From contig CAMBQP010000042.1 in assembly GCA_945869955.1 (NCBI GenBank), positions 1-33,009 on the forward strand: a DNA stretch of 33,009 nucleotides, read 5' to 3'. The stretch's first letter is position 1. The number at the start of each line of letters is the position of its first letter. This document shows positions 9,532 through 17,618 of this stretch, piece by piece. Source of the DNA: Schlesneria paludicola DSM 18645. GTDB lineage: Bacteria > Planctomycetota > Planctomycetia > Planctomycetales > Planctomycetaceae. The notes below the pieces were generated by a model. That model saw only the letters and a program-made list of their open reading frames with translations. It was not told where the DNA came from and did not search any database. The position numbers and the translations under genes were made by a program.

Positions 9532-11646
9532 ATGAACTTCGTTCCGTCGAACCCGATCACCGCTGCTGGCAAGGGCTGGCGATTTATCATGCTGCTGCTG
9601 CTGCTCGGCAGCCAGTCCCGGTTCGTTTGCGGCCAGGACGCCTCGGCGACCAAAACGGAAAAACCTGAAAAAGCGGACGAGGACGCGGTGGAAAATCCGT
9701 TCCCGAACCGCCATCCCGCACCGGAACTCGAAGGGGGAGTCGAGTGGCTCAATACGGGGGGGCCGATCTCGGTCAAGGATCTGCGTGGCAAAATTGTGCT
9801 CGTCGATTTCTGGACCTTCTGCTGCATCAACTGCATCCACGTCCTGCCGGACCTGCACGCGCTGGAAAAAAAGTACCCGAATGAACTGGTGGTGATTGGT
9901 GTCCATTCCGCCAAATTTGACAATGAAAAAGAGACGGGCAACATTCGCAAGGCGATTTTGAGATACGAGATTGAGCATCCCGTCGTCAATGATGCCGAGA
10001 TGGTCATCTGGCGGAAATTTGGGGTGAATTCCTGGCCATCACTCGTAGTGCTTGATCCGGAAGGCCAATACTGCGGCTATGTTTCAGGCGAAGGGAATCG
10101 GGAACTGCTGGAAAAGGTGATTGATCGTCTGATTGCCTATCACAAATCCAAGGGAACCCTGGACGAAACGCCGGTTCGATTTGATCTCGAACGGAGCAAA
10201 GTCCAAGACACGCCCCTTCGTTTTCCCGGCAAACTGCTGGTGGACGAGGCGGGTGGGCGGTTGTTCATTTCTGATAGCAACCACAACCGTCTCGTGGTTT
10301 GTTCGCTGGATGGCCAACTGCAACACGTCATCGGTTCGGGAATGATTGGACGGAAAGATGGCCCCCTCAATGAAGCCCAGTTTGATCATCCGCAGGGGAT
10401 GGCCCTGGTGGGCCAGAAGCTTTACGTCGCGGATACAGAAAATCATCTGATCCGAATGGTCGATCTGGAAAAAAAACAGGTGTCGACACTCGCCGGGACC
10501 GGTGAACAAAACCGGACACGAACACCCGGCGGACCACTCATGGAAACGGCGTTGAATAGTCCATGGGACCTGACGATCGTCGAGGGAGTCCTCTACATCG
10601 CCATGGCAGGCCCCCATCAAATCTGGGCTCATCAGCTTGGTTCAAACACATTGGGACAGTATGCGGGATCGGGTCGCGAAGACATTGTCAACGGCCCACT
10701 GGAACGATCCGCGTTGGCACAGCCCTCGGGGATCGTAAGCGATGGCGAATCGCTCTACGTTGTCGACAGTGAAGGTTCCGCCGTGCGGAAGATTTCGACT
10801 ATGGCAGAAAATGATCTGGAAAACCCGAAAGGGGACGTGACCACCCTGGCGGGGACACACGATCTGCCTCGCGGTCGCAGCCTCTTTGAATTCGGCGATG
10901 TCGATGGAACCGGAGACGACGCCCGTTTTCAACATCCTCTGGGAATTGCGCTCGGTGATTCTGCGGTGTTTGTTGCAGACAGTTATAACCACAAGATCAA
11001 GCGAGTTGACCTCAAAACCCGCGAGGTCACCACCTGGATTGGCACAGGCAAAGCCGGTACCGAACTGAACCCGCTGCAACTGGCCGAACCCGCCGGTCTG
11101 GCGATTGCCGGGGGAAAAATGTACGTCGCGGATACGAATAATCATCGGATCGTGGTGATTGATATGGCAACGAAAACAGGACGGGAATTCCCCATCGACG
11201 GACTTGCATCACCCCGTCCTCCTACAGAATCCGCGCTGGCCCAGACGGCCGAAGTGGTGAAGTCCAATGAGCTGGAGCTGCAGGAACTTGCGGCTGGTAC
11301 CAAGATCGACTTTCGGGTCGACTTTACCTTCCCCGAAGGAATGAAACTGAACGAACTACTGCCGGTCTCGTACAAGCTCAAAGCGGAAGGGGATCAGTCG
11401 CTCGTCGCAGCCAGTGAGCTCAACGTCAAGCAAGAAGCGACCTCGAAAGGGACCACCGCCAGCTTCTCGATTCCAACGGTGAAGCCAGCAGGTCAGGCGA
11501 CATACCTGCTTTCAGTCACCTACGGATACTGCCGAGACGGAAACGGGGGAGTCTGTAAAGTCGGCACCACCCACTGGAAAATTCCGGTGCGTTTAAAAGA
11601 AAACGCTCGGCCAAAAGGGGTGAATCTGAAAGTGACAGCCAAGTAA
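9532..11646 (+). CDS. Exported thioredoxin-like / NHL-repeat protein (NHLRC2 type)
   Basis: The 704-residue protein starts with a signal peptide (hydrophobic LLLLLG near residue 22, probable cleavage after VCGQ). A thioredoxin fold occupies about residues 75-215, with the redox motif CCINC at 97-101 and the cis-Pro region NSWPSLVVL. This CCINC motif is characteristic of NHLRC2-like proteins. An NHL beta-propeller follows at about 225-560, with repeats of the type KLYVADTENHLIRMVD and VFVADSYNHKIKRVD. The last 120 residues form a beta-rich domain. The protein is probably periplasmic; its redox partner is unknown. The ATG at 9532 is chosen because GGAG lies at 9519-9522, nine nt upstream. An in-frame ATG at 9523 and a GTG at 9436 are less likely. 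Confidence 0.92.
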   Translation: MNFVPSNPITAAGKGWRFIMLLLLLGSQSRFVCGQDASATKTEKPEKADEDAVENPFPNRHPAPELEGGVEWLNTGGPISVKDLRGKIVLVDFWTFCCINCIHVLPDLHALEKKYPNELVVIGVHSAKFDNEKETGNIRKAILRYEIEHPVVNDAEMVIWRKFGVNSWPSLVVLDPEGQYCGYVSGEGNRELLEKVIDRLIAYHKSKGTLDETPVRFDLERSKVQDTPLRFPGKLLVDEAGGRLFISDSNHNRLVVCSLDGQLQHVIGSGMIGRKDGPLNEAQFDHPQGMALVGQKLYVADTENHLIRMVDLEKKQVSTLAGTGEQNRTRTPGGPLMETALNSPWDLTIVEGVLYIAMAGPHQIWAHQLGSNTLGQYAGSGREDIVNGPLERSALAQPSGIVSDGESLYVVDSEGSAVRKISTMAENDLENPKGDVTTLAGTHDLPRGRSLFEFGDVDGTGDDARFQHPLGIALGDSAVFVADSYNHKIKRVDLKTREVTTWIGTGKAGTELNPLQLAEPAGLAIAGGKMYVADTNNHRIVVIDMATKTGREFPIDGLASPRPPTESALAQTAEVVKSNELELQELAAGTKIDFRVDFTFPEGMKLNELLPVSYKLKAEGDQSLVAASELNVKQEATSKGTTASFSIPTVKPAGQATYLLSVTYGYCRDGNGGVCKVGTTHWKIPVRLKENARPKGVNLKVTAK

Positions 11647-11696
11647 CGTAAAGGCCAATTTCAAAGAATCCGAAGAGCAACACAAGAAATTTCAAT

Positions 11697-11765
11697 AAAC
11701 TGAAAACTGAAAACTGAAAACTGAAAACTGAAAACTGAAAACTGAAAACTGAAAACTGAAAACTG
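11697..11765. repeat. Heptanucleotide tandem repeat (AAAACTG)n
   Basis: Nine perfect copies of the 7-bp unit AAAACTG run from 11703 to 11765 and are preceded by a partial copy (AAACTG, 11697-11702). The array ends directly against the stop codon (11766-11768) of the minus-strand DHPS-related gene and lies 50 bp after the thioredoxin-NHL gene, between convergent genes. Seven is not a multiple of three, so a coding role would give a 21-bp, seven-residue periodicity; no convincing gene uses it. Arrays like this change copy number by slippage. Confidence 0.97.
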
Positions 11766-13178
11766 CTATCCCGTTTCGCTCGCATCCGAAATTCCCGTGC
11801 GATGTTTCCGACGCTTGAGAGCGCTGATTTCTTCAATCGTCAAAAAGCCCCAGCGGAGGCTTTCGTCCTGAAGATATTGTTTACCCAGCGTGAGTGCCGT
11901 TTTGGCTTTACTCAATTCAATCCCCAGATAGAAAGCGTGCTCGGTCGTTAGCGGCCCCGCCTCGGCTAACATCTGATCGAAAACTTCATAGGGATCCGGC
12001 CCGTGCCAGTAGCCATCCCGGTTCATCAGATGAATCTCGTTCCCCTCGGCAAAGATCCGAAAATTCGGGTCCGTCAAACGACTGGCGAGTTGCTTCAGCC
12101 CGGCTTCGCTGATGCCGCGAAGTTTCGGGTCTCGCAATAATACCAATTGCCCACCCAGATGCTTGGGGAGGACCCGGTTTTTCACGCTGTGATGCACCAA
12201 CCGTCGCGCCAAATCGAATTCGCGAACTGCCGAACGACCCCAGTTGATCACTTCCGTCGTCAGAACGCTCAGAATCTGCAACTCTTCACAGATCGCGGCA
12301 AGCAGAAAATTGACCCCACTGCTGTCGACTTCGGTCATCTCCGTCAAGTTGCCGACCCCCATCATCATTGCGGCCTGCGGATACCGTCGCCGCGTTTCCT
12401 GATATCGCTGAAGTGAAGCGGCAAAGCCGAACCCGATCGGCTCGAGGATCGGATCCAGACGAAATCGACGTCCCGTCTGCTCTAACTGCTGGATGGTCGA
12501 CTCCCAAGACCCCAGATCGGTGGTCTCGTCCGGGATCACCACAAACTCGACCGGCAATTGACAAGCCCAGGCGACGTTCGAGCTGTTACAACTGAGGACC
12601 AGTTCTGCACCGGCATCCACTGCGGCCTCGACTTCAGTCCGATTAAAACTGTCGACCGAGATCCGAAAACCTTCACCACGTAACTGCTTGACCGCGTGAT
12701 GGATTCCCGACCAGGATTCCCCAGGGATACACCCCAGATCGATCAGATCCGCCCCCGATGTCCGGTAGGCCAATGCCTGCCGCAGCAGTTCCCCCTCGGA
12801 AAGCCGTGGTGCATGATTAATTTCGGCGAGAATCTCGATGGAATAGTCGACCAGCGAGGGTGGGGTACGGCCACCTCGGCCAAAAAATTCGGGAAGGTCA
12901 AACAGATCCTTCGGCCCCATTTCAAAAGGAACACCAAAATGTGTGGCGAGCGATTCCAGGTTGCCACCACACCAGCCGGGGAGGATCACGCGAGTCACTC
13001 CAGCGGGAACAACCAGTTTTCGCCGGACCCAGTCCACATGCATCAGCGCGGCGACGGAGATCCCGAGCACCACCACCTCGAAATCGAAGCCCGCCCGTTC
13101 CGCTAAAGGGGGTAAGAGCTCTCGCAGCGAGGGTTCGGCGAGTCGACCAGTCACGAAGAGAATGCGTTGTCGCGACAT
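11766..13178 (-). CDS. Dihydropteroate synthase-related protein (TIGR00284/DUF6513 type)
   Basis: The 470-residue protein has a family-specific N-terminal domain of about 135 residues. A pterin-binding TIM-barrel region resembling dihydropteroate synthase follows (GADLIDLGCIPGE at 142-154, ISVDSFNR at 173-180, and the Asn-containing LSCNSSNV). A C-terminal extension of about 140 residues completes it. Related proteins occur in methanogens and in bacteria that use tetrahydromethanopterin-linked C1 transfer, including planctomycetes, where a role in making that cofactor has been proposed; this is family knowledge. It is therefore probably not the folate-pathway FolP. No ribosome binding site is obvious at the ATG. 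It lies 212 bp downstream of the TatD-like gene on the same strand. Confidence 0.85.
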   Translation of the reverse strand: MSRQRILFVTGRLAEPSLRELLPPLAERAGFDFEVVVLGISVAALMHVDWVRRKLVVPAGVTRVILPGWCGGNLESLATHFGVPFEMGPKDLFDLPEFFGRGGRTPPSLVDYSIEILAEINHAPRLSEGELLRQALAYRTSGADLIDLGCIPGESWSGIHHAVKQLRGEGFRISVDSFNRTEVEAAVDAGAELVLSCNSSNVAWACQLPVEFVVIPDETTDLGSWESTIQQLEQTGRRFRLDPILEPIGFGFAASLQRYQETRRRYPQAAMMMGVGNLTEMTEVDSSGVNFLLAAICEELQILSVLTTEVINWGRSAVREFDLARRLVHHSVKNRVLPKHLGGQLVLLRDPKLRGISEAGLKQLASRLTDPNFRIFAEGNEIHLMNRDGYWHGPDPYEVFDQMLAEAGPLTTEHAFYLGIELSKAKTALTLGKQYLQDESLRWGFLTIEEISALKRRKHRTGISDASETG

Positions 13179-13390
13179 GTTCAGTACTGTGAGCCGTTCT
13201 GCCAGACGTTTTTTGATTCAAATCGAGATCGTGTCTTGATGATTTTGTGGTGTCCCTGACTTCAGTCTCTGTTGTAGACTCAGTGTCCCCAAAATCTGCA
13301 TCCTCAAAGGTCCCTCTGGAATTCCCCTGGAATTCCGTCGACGAGAATCACCAGGTTGGACCGACCCGGTGAAACGAAACCAGAACCGCG

Positions 13391-14302
13391 TTACTGGATG
13401 AGATTTTCGGAACCGGGCTCATCGATCCGCGGCGTCTGTCCGCCACGCAGGACACTGTTCCCCTGAAACAGGTTCCGCTGATCGATCGGCAGTGGGTCCA
13501 GCCAGTCCGATTCCTGAAACTGTCCACTTTGGGCATAAGCGGCGAGTGCATTCTTGTAACAGGCCATCTCGATCTGTTCGAGCGGTATTCCCCGTTCCTC
13601 GGCCAATTTCGCGGTCTTGGGGACCGCCAGCACGTCCGACTTGCCCCAGTCTGCCGAGCTATCCACGATCACCCGTTCGGCACCCGCCACCTTGAGAATG
13701 TCGACCATGCGTGCATTCCCCATCTTGGTGCCGGGATAAATCGTAAACCCGCACCAGTAACCGCGATCCAGCACCTCGCGATAAGTCTCTTCGTTGTTGT
13801 GATCAATGATCACCATGTGGGGGGGAATGCCATGTTCGGCGATGACATCCATGCTGCGATAGGTCCCCTGCTTTTTGTTGCGATGGGGAGTATGAATCAG
13901 GACGGGGAGCCCGACATCTTTGGCGATTTCCAGTTGCAACCGGAGGAACTTTTCTTCGACCGCCGTCTGATCGTCATAACCAATCTCACCAATCGCGACG
14001 ACCCCTTCTTTGGTGGCGAAGAGGGGAAGCAGATCCATCACCTGTTCGGCGAGTGGTTCATTGTTCGCTTCTTTGGAATTGAGGCCGATGGTGCAGTAAT
14101 GGCGAATCCCGAACTGGGCCGCACGAAACCGCTCGAACCCGACGAGGCTCGAAAAATAATCCTTGAAACTTCCCACCTCGGTCCGTGGCTGCCCTTGCCA
14201 GAAGGCCGGCTCAATAATCGCCCGAACCCCCGCCGCCGCCAACGCCTCGTAGTCGTCCGTCGTGCGGGAAACCATGTGAATATGCGGGTCGATGTAGATC
14301 AT
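13391..14302 (-). CDS. TatD-family metal-dependent hydrolase (EboB-like)
   Basis: The 303-residue protein carries the TatD/amidohydrolase metal ligands: DPHIH at residues 5-9, the Glu in AIGEIGYDD, the His in LIHTPHRNK, the His in VIIDHNNEET, and the Asp in VDSSADWG. The run HMVSRTTDDYEA after the first motif and NSKEANNEPLAEQVMDLLP fit what I recall of EboB-type proteins rather than the DNase TatD itself; no other ebo genes are visible. The substrate is unknown. The start at 14302 has an excellent GGAGG nine nt upstream (14312-14316 on the minus strand), so an ATG ten codons earlier (14332) is rejected. The long plus-strand frame opposite it is a shadow. Confidence 0.88.
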   Translation of the reverse strand: MIYIDPHIHMVSRTTDDYEALAAAGVRAIIEPAFWQGQPRTEVGSFKDYFSSLVGFERFRAAQFGIRHYCTIGLNSKEANNEPLAEQVMDLLPLFATKEGVVAIGEIGYDDQTAVEEKFLRLQLEIAKDVGLPVLIHTPHRNKKQGTYRSMDVIAEHGIPPHMVIIDHNNEETYREVLDRGYWCGFTIYPGTKMGNARMVDILKVAGAERVIVDSSADWGKSDVLAVPKTAKLAEERGIPLEQIEMACYKNALAAYAQSGQFQESDWLDPLPIDQRNLFQGNSVLRGGQTPRIDEPGSENLIQ

Positions 14303-14669
14303 GTAAATGGGCCTCCACACACCCCATCGCATTGCTCACGAGTGAACTCCGAGCAACTGCCGAGGCTGGATATTTTTGCGTTCCGGAAAAGATCGTCAGT
14401 CATTGCTCGCTCTACTTCCAAAGCATATCAAAGCGGGAAGCCGCCGGAAACGGACGGATCACCGCTCGGCGCGGGTGGCCATTCAAAAACGGGACCCTGA
14501 TTTTCCATTCCCGCGTTTTCCATTCCCGCTCGACTTGAACGGTTGGACGGGACAAGTTGATGCCGATGTTGTAGTATGCTGCGAATACCGGGAATTTTTC
14601 TCGGCTGACATGGACGACTCTCTGCAAACGGACGCTTGCGAACATGACTGCCGGTAAGGTCGGTTCCCG
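14303..14669. other. Divergent intergenic region upstream of the DnaA-like gene
   Basis: These 367 bp separate the minus-strand TatD-like gene from the plus-strand DnaA-like gene and must hold both promoters. No gene is convincing here. A 14-bp direct repeat, TTTTCCATTCCCGC, occurs at 14501-14514 and 14516-14529. It resembles half of a DnaA box (TTTTCCA) but lacks the CACA end. I could not assign a good -35/-10 pair. Confidence 0.5.
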
Positions 14670-15734
14670 ATGTTCGATGAGTTGCTCAACTCCAGCCGCG
14701 TGGCACTCCACAGGATCGATACGTATCTGTCGCTCCCCGAAAATCGACTCGCTCGAGCCGCTTTAACACGCCTCGACACAGCACGATCCCCCCAATTGTC
14801 AGGGTCGATTACGGTTTTGTCCGGACCTGCAGGGACGGGCAAATCGCTGCTGACCCAAACTACGATCGCGGAACTGACCCGACGGCAGCCTCGATGCCGC
14901 TTCGCTTATACCTCGGTCCAAGACCTGTGCGAACGAATGCTGCTGGCGACCGAACACCAGATGCTGGCCGAATTTCTCGAACAATGCCGAACCCTCGAGG
15001 TCCTCGTCTGCGAAGATCTCGATTGGCTGGAACAGGAACCGTCGTTCCAATCGGGATTCCTGATGCTGGTGGAAACACTTGAGGAAGAGTTAACTCAGAT
15101 TCTGATCACATCGAGAAAATCGGTTGGCGAAATGGATCCGCTGGATCAACGACTCGTCAGCCGCTGTCATGGGGGACTCTGCGTCAAGCTGCCCCCGCTC
15201 AGTTTTGAGAGTCGGGTTCGGCTGCTGCAACACTGGTTTCAAGAGTTTCGTTTACCAATTCTCAAACCGTTTGCGGCGTCTGCGCAGTTTTTAGCGGAAC
15301 AGTTGCCGGTCGCTCCGCATCAACTTCGGCAAGTGGTGGTGGATCTGGCCCAATTGCAAACCAGTCACCCTTCACCCATCGACGTGAAATACCTGGAACA
15401 ATGGCTGACCAGACAAACTCGGACCCCGCGACTCTCGTTCGCATCGATCGTCGACCAGGTCGCTGAAGCCTTTGGGGTCGCTGCAGACGAAATTCGCTCA
15501 CGGTCCCGTCAACATGGCCTCGCAGTTCCCCGACAGTGTGCGATGTGGCTGGCTCGGGAATTGACCGGTCGGCCACTCGAGCAGATCGGGCACTATTTTG
15601 ATCGCTCACACACTACTGTCTCCCACAGCTTATCCAAATTGAACGAACTGTTGCCACTTGCTCCCTCGTTGCGACAGCAGGTGCAAAAACTTCGTCAACA
15701 ATTGAAAGAACTTCCCCGCGAAGACTGTGCTTGA
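14670..15734 (+). CDS. dnaA: Short DnaA-family replication initiator (AAA+ plus domain IV only)
   Basis: This 354-residue protein is an AAA+ ATPase fused to a DnaA domain IV. It has Walker A GPAGTGKS (52-59), Walker B VLVCEDLDW (about 111-119), and a sensor I region ILITSRKS. The DnaA box VII equivalent is QRLVSRCHGGL, with its arginine finger. The C-terminal helix-turn-helix (about 268-335) contains PRQCAMWLARELTGRPLEQIG and RSHTTVSHS, matching the DnaA signature region. Compared with typical DnaA (about 450 residues), domains I and II are absent, Walker A is atypical for DnaA (usually GxxGLGKTH), and Ser replaces Asp in the DHTTV motif. The adjacent box cluster at 15752-15973 supports a real initiator. 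An Hda/DnaA-like paralogue with the main dnaA elsewhere is the alternative. Confidence 0.85.
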   Translation: MFDELLNSSRVALHRIDTYLSLPENRLARAALTRLDTARSPQLSGSITVLSGPAGTGKSLLTQTTIAELTRRQPRCRFAYTSVQDLCERMLLATEHQMLAEFLEQCRTLEVLVCEDLDWLEQEPSFQSGFLMLVETLEEELTQILITSRKSVGEMDPLDQRLVSRCHGGLCVKLPPLSFESRVRLLQHWFQEFRLPILKPFAASAQFLAEQLPVAPHQLRQVVVDLAQLQTSHPSPIDVKYLEQWLTRQTRTPRLSFASIVDQVAEAFGVAADEIRSRSRQHGLAVPRQCAMWLARELTGRPLEQIGHYFDRSHTTVSHSLSKLNELLPLAPSLRQQVQKLRQQLKELPREDCA

Positions 15735-16052
15735 AGCGGGTGTTTCAAAACTGTGGATAACTTGTGGAAGGTCTGGAACCCTCTTGGCCGGTTTTCCACA
15801 TTCGGCCTGCTTGTTGATCGGGTTGTGATCATAAGCAGGCCAAACTGAACCGGTTTTCCACACGGTTTTCGACCGGCCATCGTCGAACTTTCAACACCTC
15901 CTCATTGTGGATTGTGAATCGCAAGTGACTGTCAAATGATGACTTCCATTTTTGAGCGAATCAACAATCCACATTTTTGAGGCCCCTCTAATAAGACTTC
16001 TACGAGAGATATTTCCAGAAGGAAGACAGAAGAGTAAGAGACCTTGATGTGT
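15735..16052. other. Putative replication origin (oriC) with DnaA-box cluster
   Basis: The 318 bp between the DnaA-like gene and gltX contain three 9-mers matching the DnaA-box consensus TTWTNCACA: TTATCCACA on the minus strand at 15752-15760, and TTTTCCACA on the plus strand at 15792-15800 and 15854-15862. Two weaker boxes with the core TCCACA lie at 15906-15914 (minus) and 15965-15973 (plus, CAATCCACA). The two TTTTCCACA boxes are parts of a 13-bp direct repeat. The segment from about 15915 to 16035 is comparatively A+T-rich and could serve as the unwinding element. The clustering beside a dnaA-family gene is strong circumstantial evidence; a cumulative GC-skew curve would be decisive. Confidence 0.7.
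15804..15841. repeat. Hairpin inside the putative origin
   Basis: GGCCTGCTT (15804-15812) and AAGCAGGCC (15833-15841) form a perfect 9-bp stem. Inside it, TGATC (15815-15819) pairs with GATCA (15827-15831) around a 7-nt loop. No T-run follows on either strand, so it is not a classical terminator. It lies midway between the two CCGGTTTTCCACA direct repeats. Confidence 0.75.
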
Positions 16053-17618
16053 TCAAACTCGATTTAAGGCCCGTTCGATTCTCTTCAAACTTCGTTCCCT
16101 TCCCAAGATCGCCAGGGCGTCAAACAGACCCACACCCACGGACTTTCCGGTGACGGTAACACGCAAGGCGTGAACAATCTGTCCGATCTTGATTCCCTGT
16201 TGTTCCACAAATTCATGGACGAGTTTGTCCAGGGTCGGCGCATCGAACGGCGTAACGGTTTCCAGTTGGTCCCGAAGGGTCTTCAGCAGACCAACCGCTT
16301 CGGTCGCATCACGCAACCGTTGTTGAAACGGTTTCTCGTCAAAGGTCATTGCCTCGTCACTCACGAAAAACTCTTTGTAATCCAAAATGTCGCTGAAAAC
16401 CCTGAGCCGATCGGCCACGGCGGTGATGACATTTGCCACCAGGGTTCGAGTCGATTCGTCAGCCTCGTCGGGAACCAGCTTGGCTTGCGTCAGGAAGGGA
16501 AGCGAACCGGTGACCTTGTCTGCGAGCGGGAGTTGGTTCATCCAGTGCTGCTGGTAGCTTTGCAGCTTCTCAGGATCGAAGCCTGCCGAAGCTTTGACGA
16601 TTCGTTCGAGCGTGAAATTTTGAATCACGTCATCCAGGGACAAAAATTCGGTGGAACCATCGAGGGACCAGCCGAGTCGGGACAAGCCATTCAGGATTCC
16701 TGCGGGGAGATAACCGAGGCGTTCATAGTATTCGACCATGACGGGGTTGAGCGTCTTCGAATCGCCGAGTCCTAACTGAGGGAAAATGTCATCGGCTCGA
16801 TCGAACATTTTTTTCAGTTGTGGGCTGGTCCGCAACTTCTCGACATCCCGCTTGCTCAGCTTTTTGGTCGATCCCGGTGCAGTGATGAAGGGGATATGAG
16901 CGAAAACTGGCAGGGGATTGCCGAGTCCCTGATGGATCAGGGCTTGTACGGGAGTATTTGCCAGATGTTCTTCGGCACGAATCACATGGGTGATCTGCAT
17001 CTGGGCATCATCGACAACCGTGGCAAAGTTGTAGAGGACCGAGCCATTGCTTCGCATGATGACGGGGTCAGGCATCAGCGAACAATCCCATTCCACATGA
17101 CCGCGAACCGCATCATCAATGGCGATTTTCTGGTCACGTGGGATCAAAAAACGGACCACGAACGGTTGGCCAGCCGCCTCTCGCTGTTGACGTTCTTCGG
17201 CGGACATTTCCAGTGAGCGGCGGACATTGAGATACGTCCGCTTGGCAGTCTCGGCCAGTTTGCGATCCTCGGCAATCAATTCCGGGGGATCGAAATCCTT
17301 GAACGCTTTCCCCTCGGCCAAAAGACGTTCAACAGCGGCCTGATACAGTGAACCCCGTTGTGACTGGTAGTAAGGGGCAAATGGTCCGCCGACCTGGGGG
17401 CCTTCGTCCCAGGTCAGGCCGAGCCATTCAAAGGCCCGAAAAATTGGGTTGAGCGCCGCTTCGACATTCCGTTCCTGATCGGTATCGTCGATTCGCAGCA
17501 CAAATGTCCCCCCCGTATGACGAGCCCACAGCCAGGCGAAGAGGGCCGTACGCATTCCCCCAATGTGCATGTAACCGGTAGGACTGGGGGCAAATCGAGT
17601 TCGAACGGGCTTGGTCAT
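16053..17618 (-). CDS. gltX: Glutamyl-tRNA synthetase
   Basis: The class I synthetase signatures are clear. The N-terminus reads VRTRFAPSPTGYMHIGGMRTALFAW with the HIGH-type motif HIGG, and STKKLSKRD is the KMSKS-type loop. The protein is 521 residues, a normal length, and ends with a helical anticodon-binding domain. It charges tRNA-Glu (or also tRNA-Gln in a non-discriminating form) in the cytoplasm. The frame stays open for about 109 codons upstream to 17945, but that stretch has no family similarity, and the family N-terminus begins at the ATG at 17618. It is transcribed towards the putative origin. The ligand residues that would tell GluRS1 from GluRS2 were not judged. Confidence 0.96.
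   Translation of the reverse strand: MTKPVRTRFAPSPTGYMHIGGMRTALFAWLWARHTGGTFVLRIDDTDQERNVEAALNPIFRAFEWLGLTWDEGPQVGGPFAPYYQSQRGSLYQAAVERLLAEGKAFKDFDPPELIAEDRKLAETAKRTYLNVRRSLEMSAEERQQREAAGQPFVVRFLIPRDQKIAIDDAVRGHVEWDCSLMPDPVIMRSNGSVLYNFATVVDDAQMQITHVIRAEEHLANTPVQALIHQGLGNPLPVFAHIPFITAPGSTKKLSKRDVEKLRTSPQLKKMFDRADDIFPQLGLGDSKTLNPVMVEYYERLGYLPAGILNGLSRLGWSLDGSTEFLSLDDVIQNFTLERIVKASAGFDPEKLQSYQQHWMNQLPLADKVTGSLPFLTQAKLVPDEADESTRTLVANVITAVADRLRVFSDILDYKEFFVSDEAMTFDEKPFQQRLRDATEAVGLLKTLRDQLETVTPFDAPTLDKLVHEFVEQQGIKIGQIVHALRVTVTGKSVGVGLFDALAILGRERSLKRIERALNRV

Noticed and set aside
11697..11765. CRISPR array
   Set aside because: The repeats are 7 bp, directly tandem and without spacers.
13529..14500. 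Long plus-strand frame of 323 codons
   Set aside because: It lies opposite the TatD-like gene, which has all metal-ligand motifs and a strong GGAGG; the opposite frame has no family features.
14501..14529. DnaA boxes upstream of the DnaA-like gene
   Set aside because: The repeated TTTTCCATTCCCGC has the TTTTCCA start but not the CACA end, so it does not fit the box consensus.
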